11,209 nucleotides of DNA from Nitrosopumilaceae archaeon (GCA_007571225.1 RKRU01000034.1:1-11209); one strand, 5' to 3'. Shown: positions 1 to 6,472, counted from the stretch's first letter. Notes: generated from the sequence alone by a model not told the origin. A program made the numbers and translations.

Positions 1-278
1 GTTGGTGCCGTCAGTCAGGAACGCGTATCCGAATGCGCCGCTGCTGCCGTCTGCCGCTATTTGACCGGCCGTGGTAACCGTGGCATCAAGCCTTGTACCG
101 TCATCAGACGTCACGATTTGGGAGTTTTCTATATTCATGTGTGGATGCATACCTGACGGGTCAGACATGGCGTTTGCATATGTCGTATCAGTTAGAGACT
201 CGCCCCCCCCCCCGCGATTAGGGTGAGTGAAGCGACTGTCGCAATCGTCAATAGTACTACTTGCGTTGTCTTTATCAT
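1..278 (-). pseudogene. Secreted protein, 5' part, frameshifted in a poly-G tract (decayed or phase-variable)
   Basis: Seen: reading from ATG at 278 gives a classic signal peptide (MIKTTQVVLLTIATVASLTL then IAGGG). The frame then runs through 11 G residues (203-213) and stops at TAA (192-194) after 28 residues. A different frame is open from the G run to the window edge. It reads ESLTDTTYANAMSDPSGMHP and continues with Asp/Thr/Ser/Gly-rich, secreted-looking sequence to TDGTN at base 1. A tract of 9 or 12 G would join the two halves; 10 or 11 G gives early stops. A TATA-like box lies 27 nt upstream (301-308), so the start is well placed for a leaderless mRNA. Inference: one secreted or surface protein gene that is off in this sequence through the tract length, or a homopolymer sequencing error. 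The 3' end lies beyond the window and no family is recognised. Confidence 0.72.
203..213. repeat. Mononucleotide tract (C11 on +, G11 on -) inside the secreted-protein gene
   Basis: Eleven consecutive C on the + strand, read as G on the coding strand. It lies just after the signal-peptide codons and sets the reading frame of the downstream part. Tracts of this length are known slippage sites in bacterial contingency genes. Confidence 0.95.
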
Positions 279-300
279 TAACGAACCAATCTTGCAGCAA

Positions 301-309
301 CATAAAAAG
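301..309 (-). promoter_or_regulatory. TATA-like box of the secreted-protein gene at 278
   Basis: The minus strand reads CTTTTTATG, centred about 27 nt before the ATG at 278. This matches the geometry of an archaeal TATA box driving a leaderless transcript. The same CTTTTTA core stands at the same distance before the gene starting at 2103. Confidence 0.55.
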
Positions 310-639
310 AGTTTGCATTTATGTTGAATTTTGTGGGCGGTTTGAACCATGCAGACAACCGCACCAGATCAATGTGTGGAACTCCCGTATCTACAGACAC
401 TAAAAAAATGGAGCAACTCGCAGCAGTTGAAAAAACCATAACGGAAAGATTGGACTGTCCCTAATACTGGTTCTGGCCGGCATCTTTTCTGATGTGCAGT
501 TTGTCGCTGGGCGTTCTCCAAAATACGTGACCCGGCAATCTTAGATAATGACTTTGTCAAAAAATATGGCAGATCTTGGTCTGATTGTGTTGTAGATTAA
601 GAATCGACAAATGTCATGGATGATATGGTTGATTTTATG

Positions 640-675
640 ATGAGATGACTGGCGTTAAAATCATCTCGTTTTTGT
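640..675 (+). terminator. Possible hairpin terminator
   Basis: GAGATGA (642-648) pairs with TCATCTC (661-667), extended by a T-G and an A-T pair. The loop is 12 nt, and GTTTTTGTG follows. It has terminator shape on the + strand, but no confident + strand gene precedes it, so its role is uncertain. Confidence 0.3.
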
Positions 676-763
676 GTGTTTGATGTTGTTGTGGCTATGA
701 TCAGGCGAGATTAGATGTAAAAGATTGTATTTGTGCAGAGGTTTACTTGTATGCCAACCCCAG

Positions 764-847
764 GTAACTGTTTACGTCTCCCACGCCTGAATAACCGATT
801 CTAGGCATAAATTTGACAAATTGTTTACGCCAGACGTAAACAGTTAC
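764..847. repeat. Perfect 16-bp inverted repeat with a nested alternative hairpin
   Basis: GTAACTGTTTACGTCT (764-779) is the exact reverse complement of 832-847. The right arm can instead pair locally: GTTTACG (823-829) with CGTAAAC (835-841) across a 5-nt loop. The hexamer GTTTAC occurs at 741, 770 and 823, and in reverse at 837. The right arm lies one base from the 22-bp repeat at 849-870. It could be an operator cluster or a structured RNA with two exclusive folds. Confidence 0.75.
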
Positions 848-909
848 GGCCGGGTCACGTATTTTGGAGAGAATCCAAATCCAGAATCAACCGTCCGTCC
901 ATTAAATCA

Positions 910-941
910 GGCAGGTCACTGACGGTACCGGTATGTCTGCC
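910..941 (-). terminator. Possible hairpin downstream of the extracellular protein gene
   Basis: GGCAG (910-914) pairs with CTGCC (937-941), immediately after the TAA stop of the gene ending at 943. The stem is short, and only a modest T-rich stretch (TGATTTAAT) follows on the minus strand. Confidence 0.25.
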
Positions 942-942
942 A

Positions 943-2103
943 TTACTCTACTAGAACCAGCACTACGGGCCCCGGCTGTGACAGCGGTACATTGTTTTTG
1001 TTCCACATGAACGTCTCTACGATGTACAGCCCACTCTTCTCCGGCGTCCAGTTTATTGTCTTCCTCTGCGCGTCGTCGTCATCGACAAACATTCCCTCAT
1101 ACTGTCCTATGAATTCGACCGGCGTCGCCTCCGACGAACCACGGACCTGAGCAAGGAAGGTATACGGCGTCTCGTGTTCCTCCCGCCCATCTGCAAACTC
1201 TACCGTGACGGTACCTGTTATCTTGACTACCTCCCCCGGAGTCAGCGTGGAGAGTCTGTCATCATACTGGCTTGTTACGGTGACGTCCATTATTCTAGAC
1301 AGCATGGTGAGGTGCTGAAGCGGCTCAAGCCTGATAGGGGATGGCAATTTTTCATTCACCATGGGTGCCGAGAAGACGTTGGATTCGGCAAACAGCATTA
1401 CGCCCCTTGCCTTTGCGTCGATCTCGTCCTTGAACTCAAATGCGGCCTCCGAATCCTGTGCGATATCCCCCACATGCACGGTGCGCACATCAAGTATGCG
1501 CGGCGGTTCAAATGCATCGTAGAATGCAAGATGGAGTGTGACATTTGAGCTCGGCGCGGGGCCGTTCTGAAGCGTTCCGCTTATCCAGACCAAGTTGGTG
1601 TCGTCATCGACTGTAGTGGATGACAGTCCGTTCACTTCAATGGACAATTCACTGCTCTTTATGGGTGCGTTGTCAAACGACATTATCCTGGCCGAGGCCT
1701 GGGTTATGCGCGTGTCAGGTTCTGAGGACCGAATAAGAAACGGCGCACTGGACTCGGGGGGTATGGATTCTGCAAGTACATCACCGTATACGACATCAAG
1801 CGGGGCGGATTGAATATCATCATAAAAGTTCACGCGAATACGCAGTTCAGATACGGCTCCTAGTTGGTTTGTATTACCTATCATGCCTGTCAGTACTGCA
1901 TATCCCTGATCGTCCCGAAATACATACTGGCTACCCGTCTCTATTGCGACAGTTATCGTAGGCGGGCCGTCATATACCTGAGCCGATGTGGGCTGTGCCG
2001 GCTGCATTACAAGCAGTATGGCAGACAAGAGTACTAGTACGACTGCTACAGCCACGGGTGCAAGACGCCGGCCTCCGTTTACAGACAAACCCCATATCTG
2101 CAT
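943..2103 (-). CDS. Extracellular or membrane-anchored protein with two FxLYD-like beta-sandwich modules
   Basis: A 386-aa protein. Residues 14-34 form a hydrophobic signal or anchor segment after an Arg pair, with a plausible cleavage after PTSA (38-41). Two similar modules follow, roughly 68-145 and 170-245. Each has the order V-x-G-x-x-x-N, a strand ending in FYD (NFYDD at 92, AFYDA at 194), a D-V strand, then a polar turn and A-x-F. This is the layout of FxLYD-type domains in archaeal secreted proteins. The C-terminal part (about 270-386) looks like an Ig-like domain, with TPGEVVKITGTVTV at 288 and a final strand pair LYIVETFMW at 359, common in thaumarchaeal surface proteins. The start is supported by a CTTTTTAG TATA-like box 27 nt upstream. 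Inference: cell-envelope protein, likely adhesive or structural; no catalytic residues are apparent. Confidence 0.85.
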   Translation of the reverse strand: MQIWGLSVNGGRRLAPVAVAVVLVLLSAILLVMQPAQPTSAQVYDGPPTITVAIETGSQYVFRDDQGYAVLTGMIGNTNQLGAVSELRIRVNFYDDIQSAPLDVVYGDVLAESIPPESSAPFLIRSSEPDTRITQASARIMSFDNAPIKSSELSIEVNGLSSTTVDDDTNLVWISGTLQNGPAPSSNVTLHLAFYDAFEPPRILDVRTVHVGDIAQDSEAAFEFKDEIDAKARGVMLFAESNVFSAPMVNEKLPSPIRLEPLQHLTMLSRIMDVTVTSQYDDRLSTLTPGEVVKITGTVTVEFADGREEHETPYTFLAQVRGSSEATPVEFIGQYEGMFVDDDDAQRKTINWTPEKSGLYIVETFMWNKNNVPLSQPGPVVLVLVE

Positions 2104-2125
2104 GCTGTAATTATCCTACAAACGG

Positions 2126-2133
2126 CTAAAAAG
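2126..2133 (-). promoter_or_regulatory. TATA-like box of the extracellular protein gene
   Basis: The minus strand reads CTTTTTAG, centred about 27 nt before the ATG at 2103, implying a leaderless mRNA. It shares its core with the box at 301-309. Confidence 0.55.
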
Positions 2134-2530
2134 CTTTAGTCCATTTGAGTGGGAATTACATACAAAAGTTCAAAGCTGTACAATAACCCAATTCTTCTGA
2201 GAATTTGATGACGTAAAGGGGACATGACGTGAGAAGTGATATTGTCTGAGACCGGTCAGTACCTATCTGAGACCAGCCAGCCGCCATATTTTGGATAGAA
2301 CCTAAAAAAGTTCTCTTGAACTGAGCATCGCAGATTTTTCAGCTGCATTTGAGTACATACGACATAGTTGCCGGTTCGTAGCTGTTGGTGTTTGGCGCAA
2401 ATAATTTGCTACTGAATTTATGCATGGGATCGGCTATTCGGGGGCAATACCCAAAACAGACAGTTACGTCGGTCCCAAGTGGCAAGCAAGTGATATATTT
2501 GATATGCGCACGGCACAAGCTCAGACACAT

Positions 2531-2549
2531 CTAAAAAGAGATCAAAAGC
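2531..2549 (-). terminator. Likely T-rich terminator of the 33-aa membrane protein gene
   Basis: Downstream of the stop at 2563 the minus strand reads GCTTTTGATCTCTTTTTAG. Clustered T runs are the usual archaeal termination signal. The CTTTTTAG part also resembles the TATA-like boxes seen elsewhere, so a promoter role is possible. Confidence 0.4.
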
Positions 2550-2562
2550 GGTGAAGTATTTT

Positions 2563-2664
2563 CTACTTTCTCTTTGCTGTGATTGCAAGCCAATATACGA
2601 GACCTGGGGCCAGACCCACTATGAGCGGTATCCATACAGGCCATCCTTCTGCTCCACTTGACAT
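2563..2664 (-). CDS. 33-aa single-pass membrane protein
   Basis: The ORF begins MSSGAEGWPVWIPLIVGLAP, continues GLVYWLAITA and ends in the basic tail KRK. Residues 8-30 form one hydrophobic helix with Trp and Tyr at its borders, and the positive tail predicts a cytoplasmic C-terminus. Support for a real gene is strong for its size. A consensus archaeal TATA box (TTTAAATA, 2687-2694) lies 27 nt before the ATG, and T-rich sequence follows the stop. Proteins like this are often small subunits of respiratory or other membrane complexes, but nothing here identifies a partner, and I do not recognise the family. It stands alone between weakly coding stretches. Confidence 0.7.
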   Translation of the reverse strand: MSSGAEGWPVWIPLIVGLAPGLVYWLAITAKRK

Positions 2665-2686
2665 ATTCAAGATGAAAGCAGTATAG

Positions 2687-2694
2687 TATTTAAA
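2687..2694 (-). promoter_or_regulatory. TATA box of the 33-aa membrane protein gene
   Basis: The minus strand reads ATTTAAATACTATAC, with TTTAAATA centred 27 nt before the ATG at 2664. It is the best match to the archaeal TATA consensus in the window and predicts a leaderless transcript. Confidence 0.7.
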
Positions 2695-2702
2695 TCCATC
2701 TT

Positions 2703-2735
2703 TTGGAAGGGCGCCGTCCAACCAGCCTCTTTTTC
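2703..2735 (+). terminator. Possible hairpin followed by a T run
   Basis: TTGGA (2703-2707) pairs with TCCAA (2717-2721), with two inner G-C pairs. CTCTTTTTCTC follows on the + strand. No confident + strand gene precedes it. It also sits just after the stop of the doubtful minus-strand frame ending at 2736, but with no T run on that side. Confidence 0.2.
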
Positions 2736-2942
2736 TCAGATTTCTATGGTCATTTGAGTGGTTTTGGGGTCTGATTGGGCCGGATTTTTAGCGAGTTTTG
2801 CATCAAATTTTGAACCTGCAAAATAATGTGGATGGTATGTTCTGGATTTGTACATGGCTTGCTCCGGGCAGTACAGGCAACTATATGTATTGGCAGGCAG
2901 TCGCGCCACCATCAGGTCGTACTGATACAGCGCAGTGCACAT
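2736..2942 (-). CDS. Doubtful small Cys/His protein, 68 aa
   Basis: The frame starts MCTALYQYDLMVARLPANTY and continues SCLYCPEQAMYKSRTYHPHY, ending KTTQMTIEI. C-L-Y-C (residues 22-25) and H-P-H (37-39) could form a C2H2-type zinc site. Codon choice is compatible with the neighbouring genes. Against it: no TATA-like box appears at the 26-30 nt spacing used by the convincing genes here, and no family is recognised. Nothing else is visible in this part of the spacer between the 33-aa gene and pheS. Confidence 0.3.
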   Translation of the reverse strand: MCTALYQYDLMVARLPANTYSCLYCPEQAMYKSRTYHPHYFAGSKFDAKLAKNPAQSDPKTTQMTIEI

Positions 2943-3073
2943 CTAAGATTCTGTATGGATGAGATTCTGGCACATACCATACAACCGAATCTCTATCACG
3001 TATGAAGGAATCGACTCTGCAAGACTTTACTGTAAGGATATCCTCCGTGTCCGGCCGGGTCCGGTTCGTGCCA

Positions 3074-3181
3074 TCATCCTGTCATGTCGCTATACGCGCC
3101 CGTTTCCTTGCCTGCACAGTTGTACTTTGTATTGATTGTGGGCCTTCCTCCTCTTGCCATGATCTTCTTGCCAAAATTCAT
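3074..3181 (-). CDS. Doubtful small basic protein, 35 aa
   Basis: The frame reads MNFGKKIMARGGRPTINTKY followed by NCAGKETGAYSDMTG. The composition is protein-like, with a basic Gly-rich start. An internal ATG at 3160 (MARGGRPTI) is an alternative start. A T6 stretch lies 31-36 nt upstream of the first ATG, a little far for the local promoter spacing. It may be a remnant of a longer gene. Overlapping frames on the same strand are also open for about 47 codons, so coding potential is weak evidence here. Confidence 0.22.
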   Translation of the reverse strand: MNFGKKIMARGGRPTINTKYNCAGKETGAYSDMTG

Positions 3182-3246
3182 GATCAACAAATCTTTTGCC
3201 CCCTTGACGGCAAAAAAGCCGGATTGAGCCCATCATAGCAGAACCT

Positions 3247-3256
3247 TCATAATAAT
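3247..3256 (+). promoter_or_regulatory. TATA-like box of pheST
   Basis: TCATAATAAT is centred about 25 nt before the ATG at 3276, the spacing expected for a leaderless archaeal transcript. No leader peptide or T-box-like structure is seen in the short upstream space. Confidence 0.5.
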
Positions 3257-3275
3257 CCATACCGGTTCACGTTTG

Positions 3276-4724
3276 ATGTCGCGCGTACTCCACGCAATAG
3301 AGAAGAGCATCATAGCATCACTGCAGCAGAAGCAAGGACAGACCCAAGAGGAACTGACAGAGTCCACCGGACTCTCGCTTGATAGGATCAGGAGGGGTGT
3401 GGAGTGGCTGCGCCTGAAGGACCTAGCCTACATACACGAGTCAAGGTCACATACTGCAAGGCTTGACATCAACGGTATCGACGCGCTTGAAAACGGCCTT
3501 CCAGAGCGAAGACTTTTGAACATGCTGGCAGGCGGCCCGCAGAGTCTCAGGTCGGCAAAGGAGAGGGTGGGTCCCCCATTTGGAGCGGCAATGGGGACTG
3601 CCAGAAAGAACGGCTGGATTACAACTGAACGTACAAGAGACGAATCTGATGCGGCAAGCAGTGATGGGAAACTTTTACTGCACCTTGCCACGGGGCCCGT
3701 ACCCGAAAGGCTTCCCGGAGAGGCCACCCTAGAGGAGCTTGGTGAAAGGAGCCTACCGGTCGAAGCCCTTGATGCAGACGATCTCATGGTGCTGTCTGAG
3801 CGCCCCAAGTTTGTCATATTTGAAGCCCTCGTGCAAAAGACGATAACTCTGACAGACGAGGCGATGTCTACAGACGCGGATGACGCAGCAGCCGGTGCAG
3901 GCGGCGCTATAGACGTAGAAGCCGCAGTTCCACGCGCCCTCGGAGGCAGGACTCACCCACTGAAGGATGTGATAAACGAGATCAGGGAGATATTCGTTAC
4001 CATGGGATTTGCCGAGACCTCTGGGAACGTGGTGCAGTCGTGCTTTTGGAACTTTGACGCACTCATGACACCGCAAGACCACCCGTCAAGGGAGATGCAG
4101 GATACCTTTTATCTAGACGGCCTTGAGACAGACGAGTCTGTGGAGCCGGGGCACCTCCGCCTCGTAGGCGATACGCACAGTGATGTCTGGCGCCAGCCTT
4201 GGAACATTGACGAGTCCAGACGGATGGTCCTGCGTACGCACACCACATGCGTTACCCTGAGATATCTGGCCGAACACCAGGACATGGAACAGTGTCGCGT
4301 CTTTTCACTAGGCAAGGTATTCCGCAACGAGAAGACCAGTTACAAGCACCTTGCTGAATTCACTCAAGTGGAGGGGGTAGTACGCGAGAAGGGTGCCACG
4401 ATCAGGGATCTCATGGGCATACAAGAAGAGTTCTATCGCAGGCTCGGCCTGGCCAGGGTGCGCTTCTGGCCTACCTTCTTCCCGTACACCGAACCCTCGT
4501 TCCAGTCCATGGTGTACAACGAGCGGCTCGGCAAGTGGATGGAGCTCTTTGGAATGGGCATATTTCATCCGTTTGTAACTGCATGCCTGAAGGATACCAC
4601 CCCGGTCTTGGCATGGGGCGGCGGAGTCGAGAGGATTGCCATGATAAAGTACGGCATTGACGACGTAAGGGAGTTTTATGCCAACAACATAGGCTGGCTG
4701 CGGGAGGCAAGGCCGTGCCAGTAG
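3276..4724 (+). CDS. pheS: Phenylalanine--tRNA ligase alpha subunit
   Basis: Catalytic subunit of the (alpha-beta)2 enzyme that charges tRNA-Phe with phenylalanine using ATP, in the cytoplasm. Residues are numbered from ATG 3276 (482 aa; a TTG one codon earlier is a less likely start). The archaeal/eukaryotic-type N-terminal winged-helix region (about 1-75: TQEELTESTGLS, GVEWLRLKDLAYI) is followed by LPERRLL. An acidic/Ala-rich linker (about 199-217) precedes the class II catalytic core. There, NFDALMTPQDHPSREMQDTF (259-278) forms the motif 1 region. RTHTTCVTLRYL plus FSLGKVFRNE and HLAEFTQVEG (320-368) form motif 2, and AWGGGVERIAM (446-456) is motif 3. Length fits the archaeal family (about 460-510 aa). 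It overlaps pheT by 10 nt, indicating co-translation. No key residue is obviously missing. Confidence 0.96.
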   Translation: MSRVLHAIEKSIIASLQQKQGQTQEELTESTGLSLDRIRRGVEWLRLKDLAYIHESRSHTARLDINGIDALENGLPERRLLNMLAGGPQSLRSAKERVGPPFGAAMGTARKNGWITTERTRDESDAASSDGKLLLHLATGPVPERLPGEATLEELGERSLPVEALDADDLMVLSERPKFVIFEALVQKTITLTDEAMSTDADDAAAGAGGAIDVEAAVPRALGGRTHPLKDVINEIREIFVTMGFAETSGNVVQSCFWNFDALMTPQDHPSREMQDTFYLDGLETDESVEPGHLRLVGDTHSDVWRQPWNIDESRRMVLRTHTTCVTLRYLAEHQDMEQCRVFSLGKVFRNEKTSYKHLAEFTQVEGVVREKGATIRDLMGIQEEFYRRLGLARVRFWPTFFPYTEPSFQSMVYNERLGKWMELFGMGIFHPFVTACLKDTTPVLAWGGGVERIAMIKYGIDDVREFYANNIGWLREARPCQ

Positions 4725-6472
4725 TCGAACTATCATACTCAAGACTCCTGCATCTGATAGACGATTCCAAGATTACAAAGAAGGATGTCTCAGAGCGGCT
4801 GCCGTACTTGGGCCTTGACATAGAGTACGACGACGACACCGTAGTCAGAGTAGAGTATAGTCCCAACAGGCCGGACTATTCCACAGACATTGGAATTGCA
4901 CTGGGACTGCAGGGACTGCTTGGCGTACGGAGCGGGCCGCCCCAGTTTGGATTCATGGATGGCACCGCCACATACTCGATAAACGCGACTGAATCCGTTA
5001 CAGGCGTGCGTCCCATAATTACCGGAATCGTGGCCAAGAGGCATAAGGAGAATCTAGACGACGTTACCCTGAGGCAGCTGGTCACCATGCAAGAGGACCT
5101 TCATGCCGGATTGGGCCGCAATAGGAGAAAAGTGGCCATAGGGCTGCACGACCTAGACAAGATTGGAAGATTCCCCCTGACATACACCACTACAAGTCCT
5201 TCAAGTCACAAGTTCGTCCCCTTAAACGGGCAGGAGGCAATGACCGTATCTGAGATTTTGACCGGCACCAAGGCCGGGCGCGCCTATGCGAGCTTGCTCG
5301 GGGACGCCTCAAGGGTGCCCGTCATACTTGATGCAGATAAAAATACAATCTCGCTTCCCCCCATAATAAACTCGGATATGACCATGGTAACCACGGATAC
5401 CAAAAACATACTGGTGGACATAACCGGCACTTCTAGGCATGCTACAGAGAACGTGCTAGGAATAGTTGCAATGACGCTAAAGGCGGCCGGATTCTCCCTT
5501 GAATCCATAAGGATAACAGGTAGCGGCAACTCTACCCCAAAACTTGCATACCGCACACAGACGGTCACGACAGAAGAGATAAGCGAGAGGCTCGGACTGG
5601 ACATCACTGCAGCAGACGCCGTATCGTTCCTAGGCAAGGCGCGCCTAGAAGCAGTCAAGACGCCTGACGGGGCAGTCAAGTGTAAGATACCGCCGTACAG
5701 GTCCGACATCACAAGCTCGACAGATCTAGTCGAGGAAGTCGTGTTGGGATACGGCGCTTGGCGGCTCAAACCAAGACTTTCACCACCGCAGACGTTTGGC
5801 TCCTTTGCCAGTCCAGAGTCACAGGTAATGGCATCCATAGACAAGGCCATGATAGGGATGGGCTATCTGGAGGCCCTAAATCCCAGTCTGAGCAGCGCGC
5901 GCATCTTGTACGAGGCCGTAAACAGAAGACCCGACATGGACAGTATGGTTATGGTCGTCGACTCAAAGAGTAGCGAACACACCATCATGCGCGATATGTT
6001 GCTTCCTGGCCTGGTGGAGAACCTCTCAAGAAACGTACACGAGCAGTACCCACAGCGCCTTTACGAGACCGGGACGGTCTTTCTAAAACAGGCCGGCGCG
6101 CGCCATAGCGGCCCCGGCAGCAGCCCCGACAGCAATATCCACCCAGACAGCAGAGGGGATAAAGTGGGAAGAGGAGGAGCTTGCACAGTATCCGAACTGA
6201 CGAATCTTGCCTGCGTCACGGCTCACGCAAAATCAGACTATGCAGAAACAAAGTCTGTCCTGCAGTCACTGCTCGATACAGATTTTGGCATCAAGTTTCA
6301 GACGATCCCAGATACCCACCACATATTTGAGGACGGAAGGTGTGCCAGAATCGTTGCACAGGATTACAGTATTGGATATGCAGGAATGATTGACTCTGCC
6401 ATAACCGCGTTGTACCGAATCAGGGTGCCCGTATGCGGGTTTGAGATATCACTGAACGGTTCTCTTCTTTAG
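4715..6472 (+). CDS. pheT: Phenylalanine--tRNA ligase beta subunit
   Basis: Partner of PheS in phenylalanyl-tRNA synthetase, providing tRNA contacts and the editing module. The GTG start (4715) lies inside pheS, giving MPVVELSYSRLLHLI, the usual archaeal N-terminus (585 aa). Early residues YSPNRPDYSTDIGIALGLQG (48-67) are typical. The B3/4 editing domain follows (about 100-250: LHAGLGRNRRKVAIGLHDLD, FVPLNG, LPPIINSDMT, DITGT). Then comes B5 (about 275-355: TEEISERLGL, IPPYRSDITSSTDLVEEVVL, GYGAWRLKP). The C-terminal catalytic-like domain (about 365-585) shows MRDMLLPGLVENLSRN and YETGTVFL, ending GRCARIVA and GFEISL. An unusual Gly/Ser/Asp-rich insert (about 460-489) separates YETGTVFLKQ from CTVSELTNLA, where relatives have a short loop. 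It is the last gene of the pair and converges on the minus-strand gene at 6449-6724 with a 24-nt overlap. Confidence 0.95.
   Translation: MPVVELSYSRLLHLIDDSKITKKDVSERLPYLGLDIEYDDDTVVRVEYSPNRPDYSTDIGIALGLQGLLGVRSGPPQFGFMDGTATYSINATESVTGVRPIITGIVAKRHKENLDDVTLRQLVTMQEDLHAGLGRNRRKVAIGLHDLDKIGRFPLTYTTTSPSSHKFVPLNGQEAMTVSEILTGTKAGRAYASLLGDASRVPVILDADKNTISLPPIINSDMTMVTTDTKNILVDITGTSRHATENVLGIVAMTLKAAGFSLESIRITGSGNSTPKLAYRTQTVTTEEISERLGLDITAADAVSFLGKARLEAVKTPDGAVKCKIPPYRSDITSSTDLVEEVVLGYGAWRLKPRLSPPQTFGSFASPESQVMASIDKAMIGMGYLEALNPSLSSARILYEAVNRRPDMDSMVMVVDSKSSEHTIMRDMLLPGLVENLSRNVHEQYPQRLYETGTVFLKQAGARHSGPGSSPDSNIHPDSRGDKVGRGGACTVSELTNLACVTAHAKSDYAETKSVLQSLLDTDFGIKFQTIPDTHHIFEDGRCARIVAQDYSIGYAGMIDSAITALYRIRVPVCGFEISLNGSLL

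Larger units (their letters stand above)
515..870. repeat. 356-bp segment bounded by a perfect 22-bp inverted repeat
   Basis: The left arm (515-536) and right arm (849-870) are exact reverse complements over 22 bp, with core CCAAAATACGTGACCC. Sequence around the arms is not otherwise symmetrical, and I see no matching direct duplication outside them. The segment has no transposase frame. It could be a MITE-like non-autonomous element, an invertible segment, or a paired protein-binding site. A diverged copy of the arm's outer end recurs at 2285-2306. Confidence 0.75.
279..942. other. Intergenic region with inverted repeats and traces of a possible decayed gene
   Basis: No convincing intact gene in 660 bases. 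A + strand frame at 321-464 (47 aa) includes the helix-like stretch TKKMEQLAAVEKTITERL. It is followed in another frame (431-544) by a signal-peptide-like segment IGLSLILVLAGIF with no start codon. Neither has a TATA box at the spacing used by neighbouring genes, so I read them as remnants or chance. The rest is dominated by a 22-bp inverted repeat (515-536/849-870), a 16-bp inverted repeat (764-779/832-847) and a small hairpin followed by T residues (640-675). A TATA-like ATTAAATCA at 901-909 could fire towards 870 on the minus strand (its complement reads GATTTAAT), giving a transcript that begins near the repeat-bounded segment. Confidence 0.6.
2104..2562. other. Intergenic region with short repeats and one doubtful small reading frame
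   Basis: No secure gene. A minus-strand frame at 2339-2530 could encode 63 aa (MCLSLCRAHIKYI at the start, four Cys before residue 35) but has no clear TATA box at the local spacing. A 15-bp direct repeat, TCTGAGACCGGTCAG (2245-2259) and TCTGAGACCAGCCAG (2266-2280), has a 21-bp period. Bases 2285-2306 match the outer end of the 22-bp inverted repeat near 870 at 18 of 22 positions. The 9-mer CATTTGAGT occurs at 2142 and 2346, and again at 2751. Confidence 0.5.

Noticed and set aside
369..560. Minus-strand 63-aa frame
   Set aside because: No promoter at the local spacing, no recognisable feature, and it crosses the left arm of the 22-bp inverted repeat.
636..700. C/D-box guide RNA suggested by ATGATGA at 637-643
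   Set aside because: No CTGA D boxes at proper distances and no second C box.
1174..1548. + strand 124-aa frame
   Set aside because: Antisense to the FxLYD-like protein gene, Cys/His composition typical of a shadow frame.
3002..3238. + strand 78-aa Ser/Cys-rich frame before pheS
   Set aside because: No TATA-like box at the expected spacing, and the minus strand has more protein-like frames.
279..3275. tRNA, SRP RNA or RNase P RNA in the gene-poor stretches
   Set aside because: No T-loop with flanking stem, no SRP helix 8 motif and no conserved RNase P segment found on either strand by eye.
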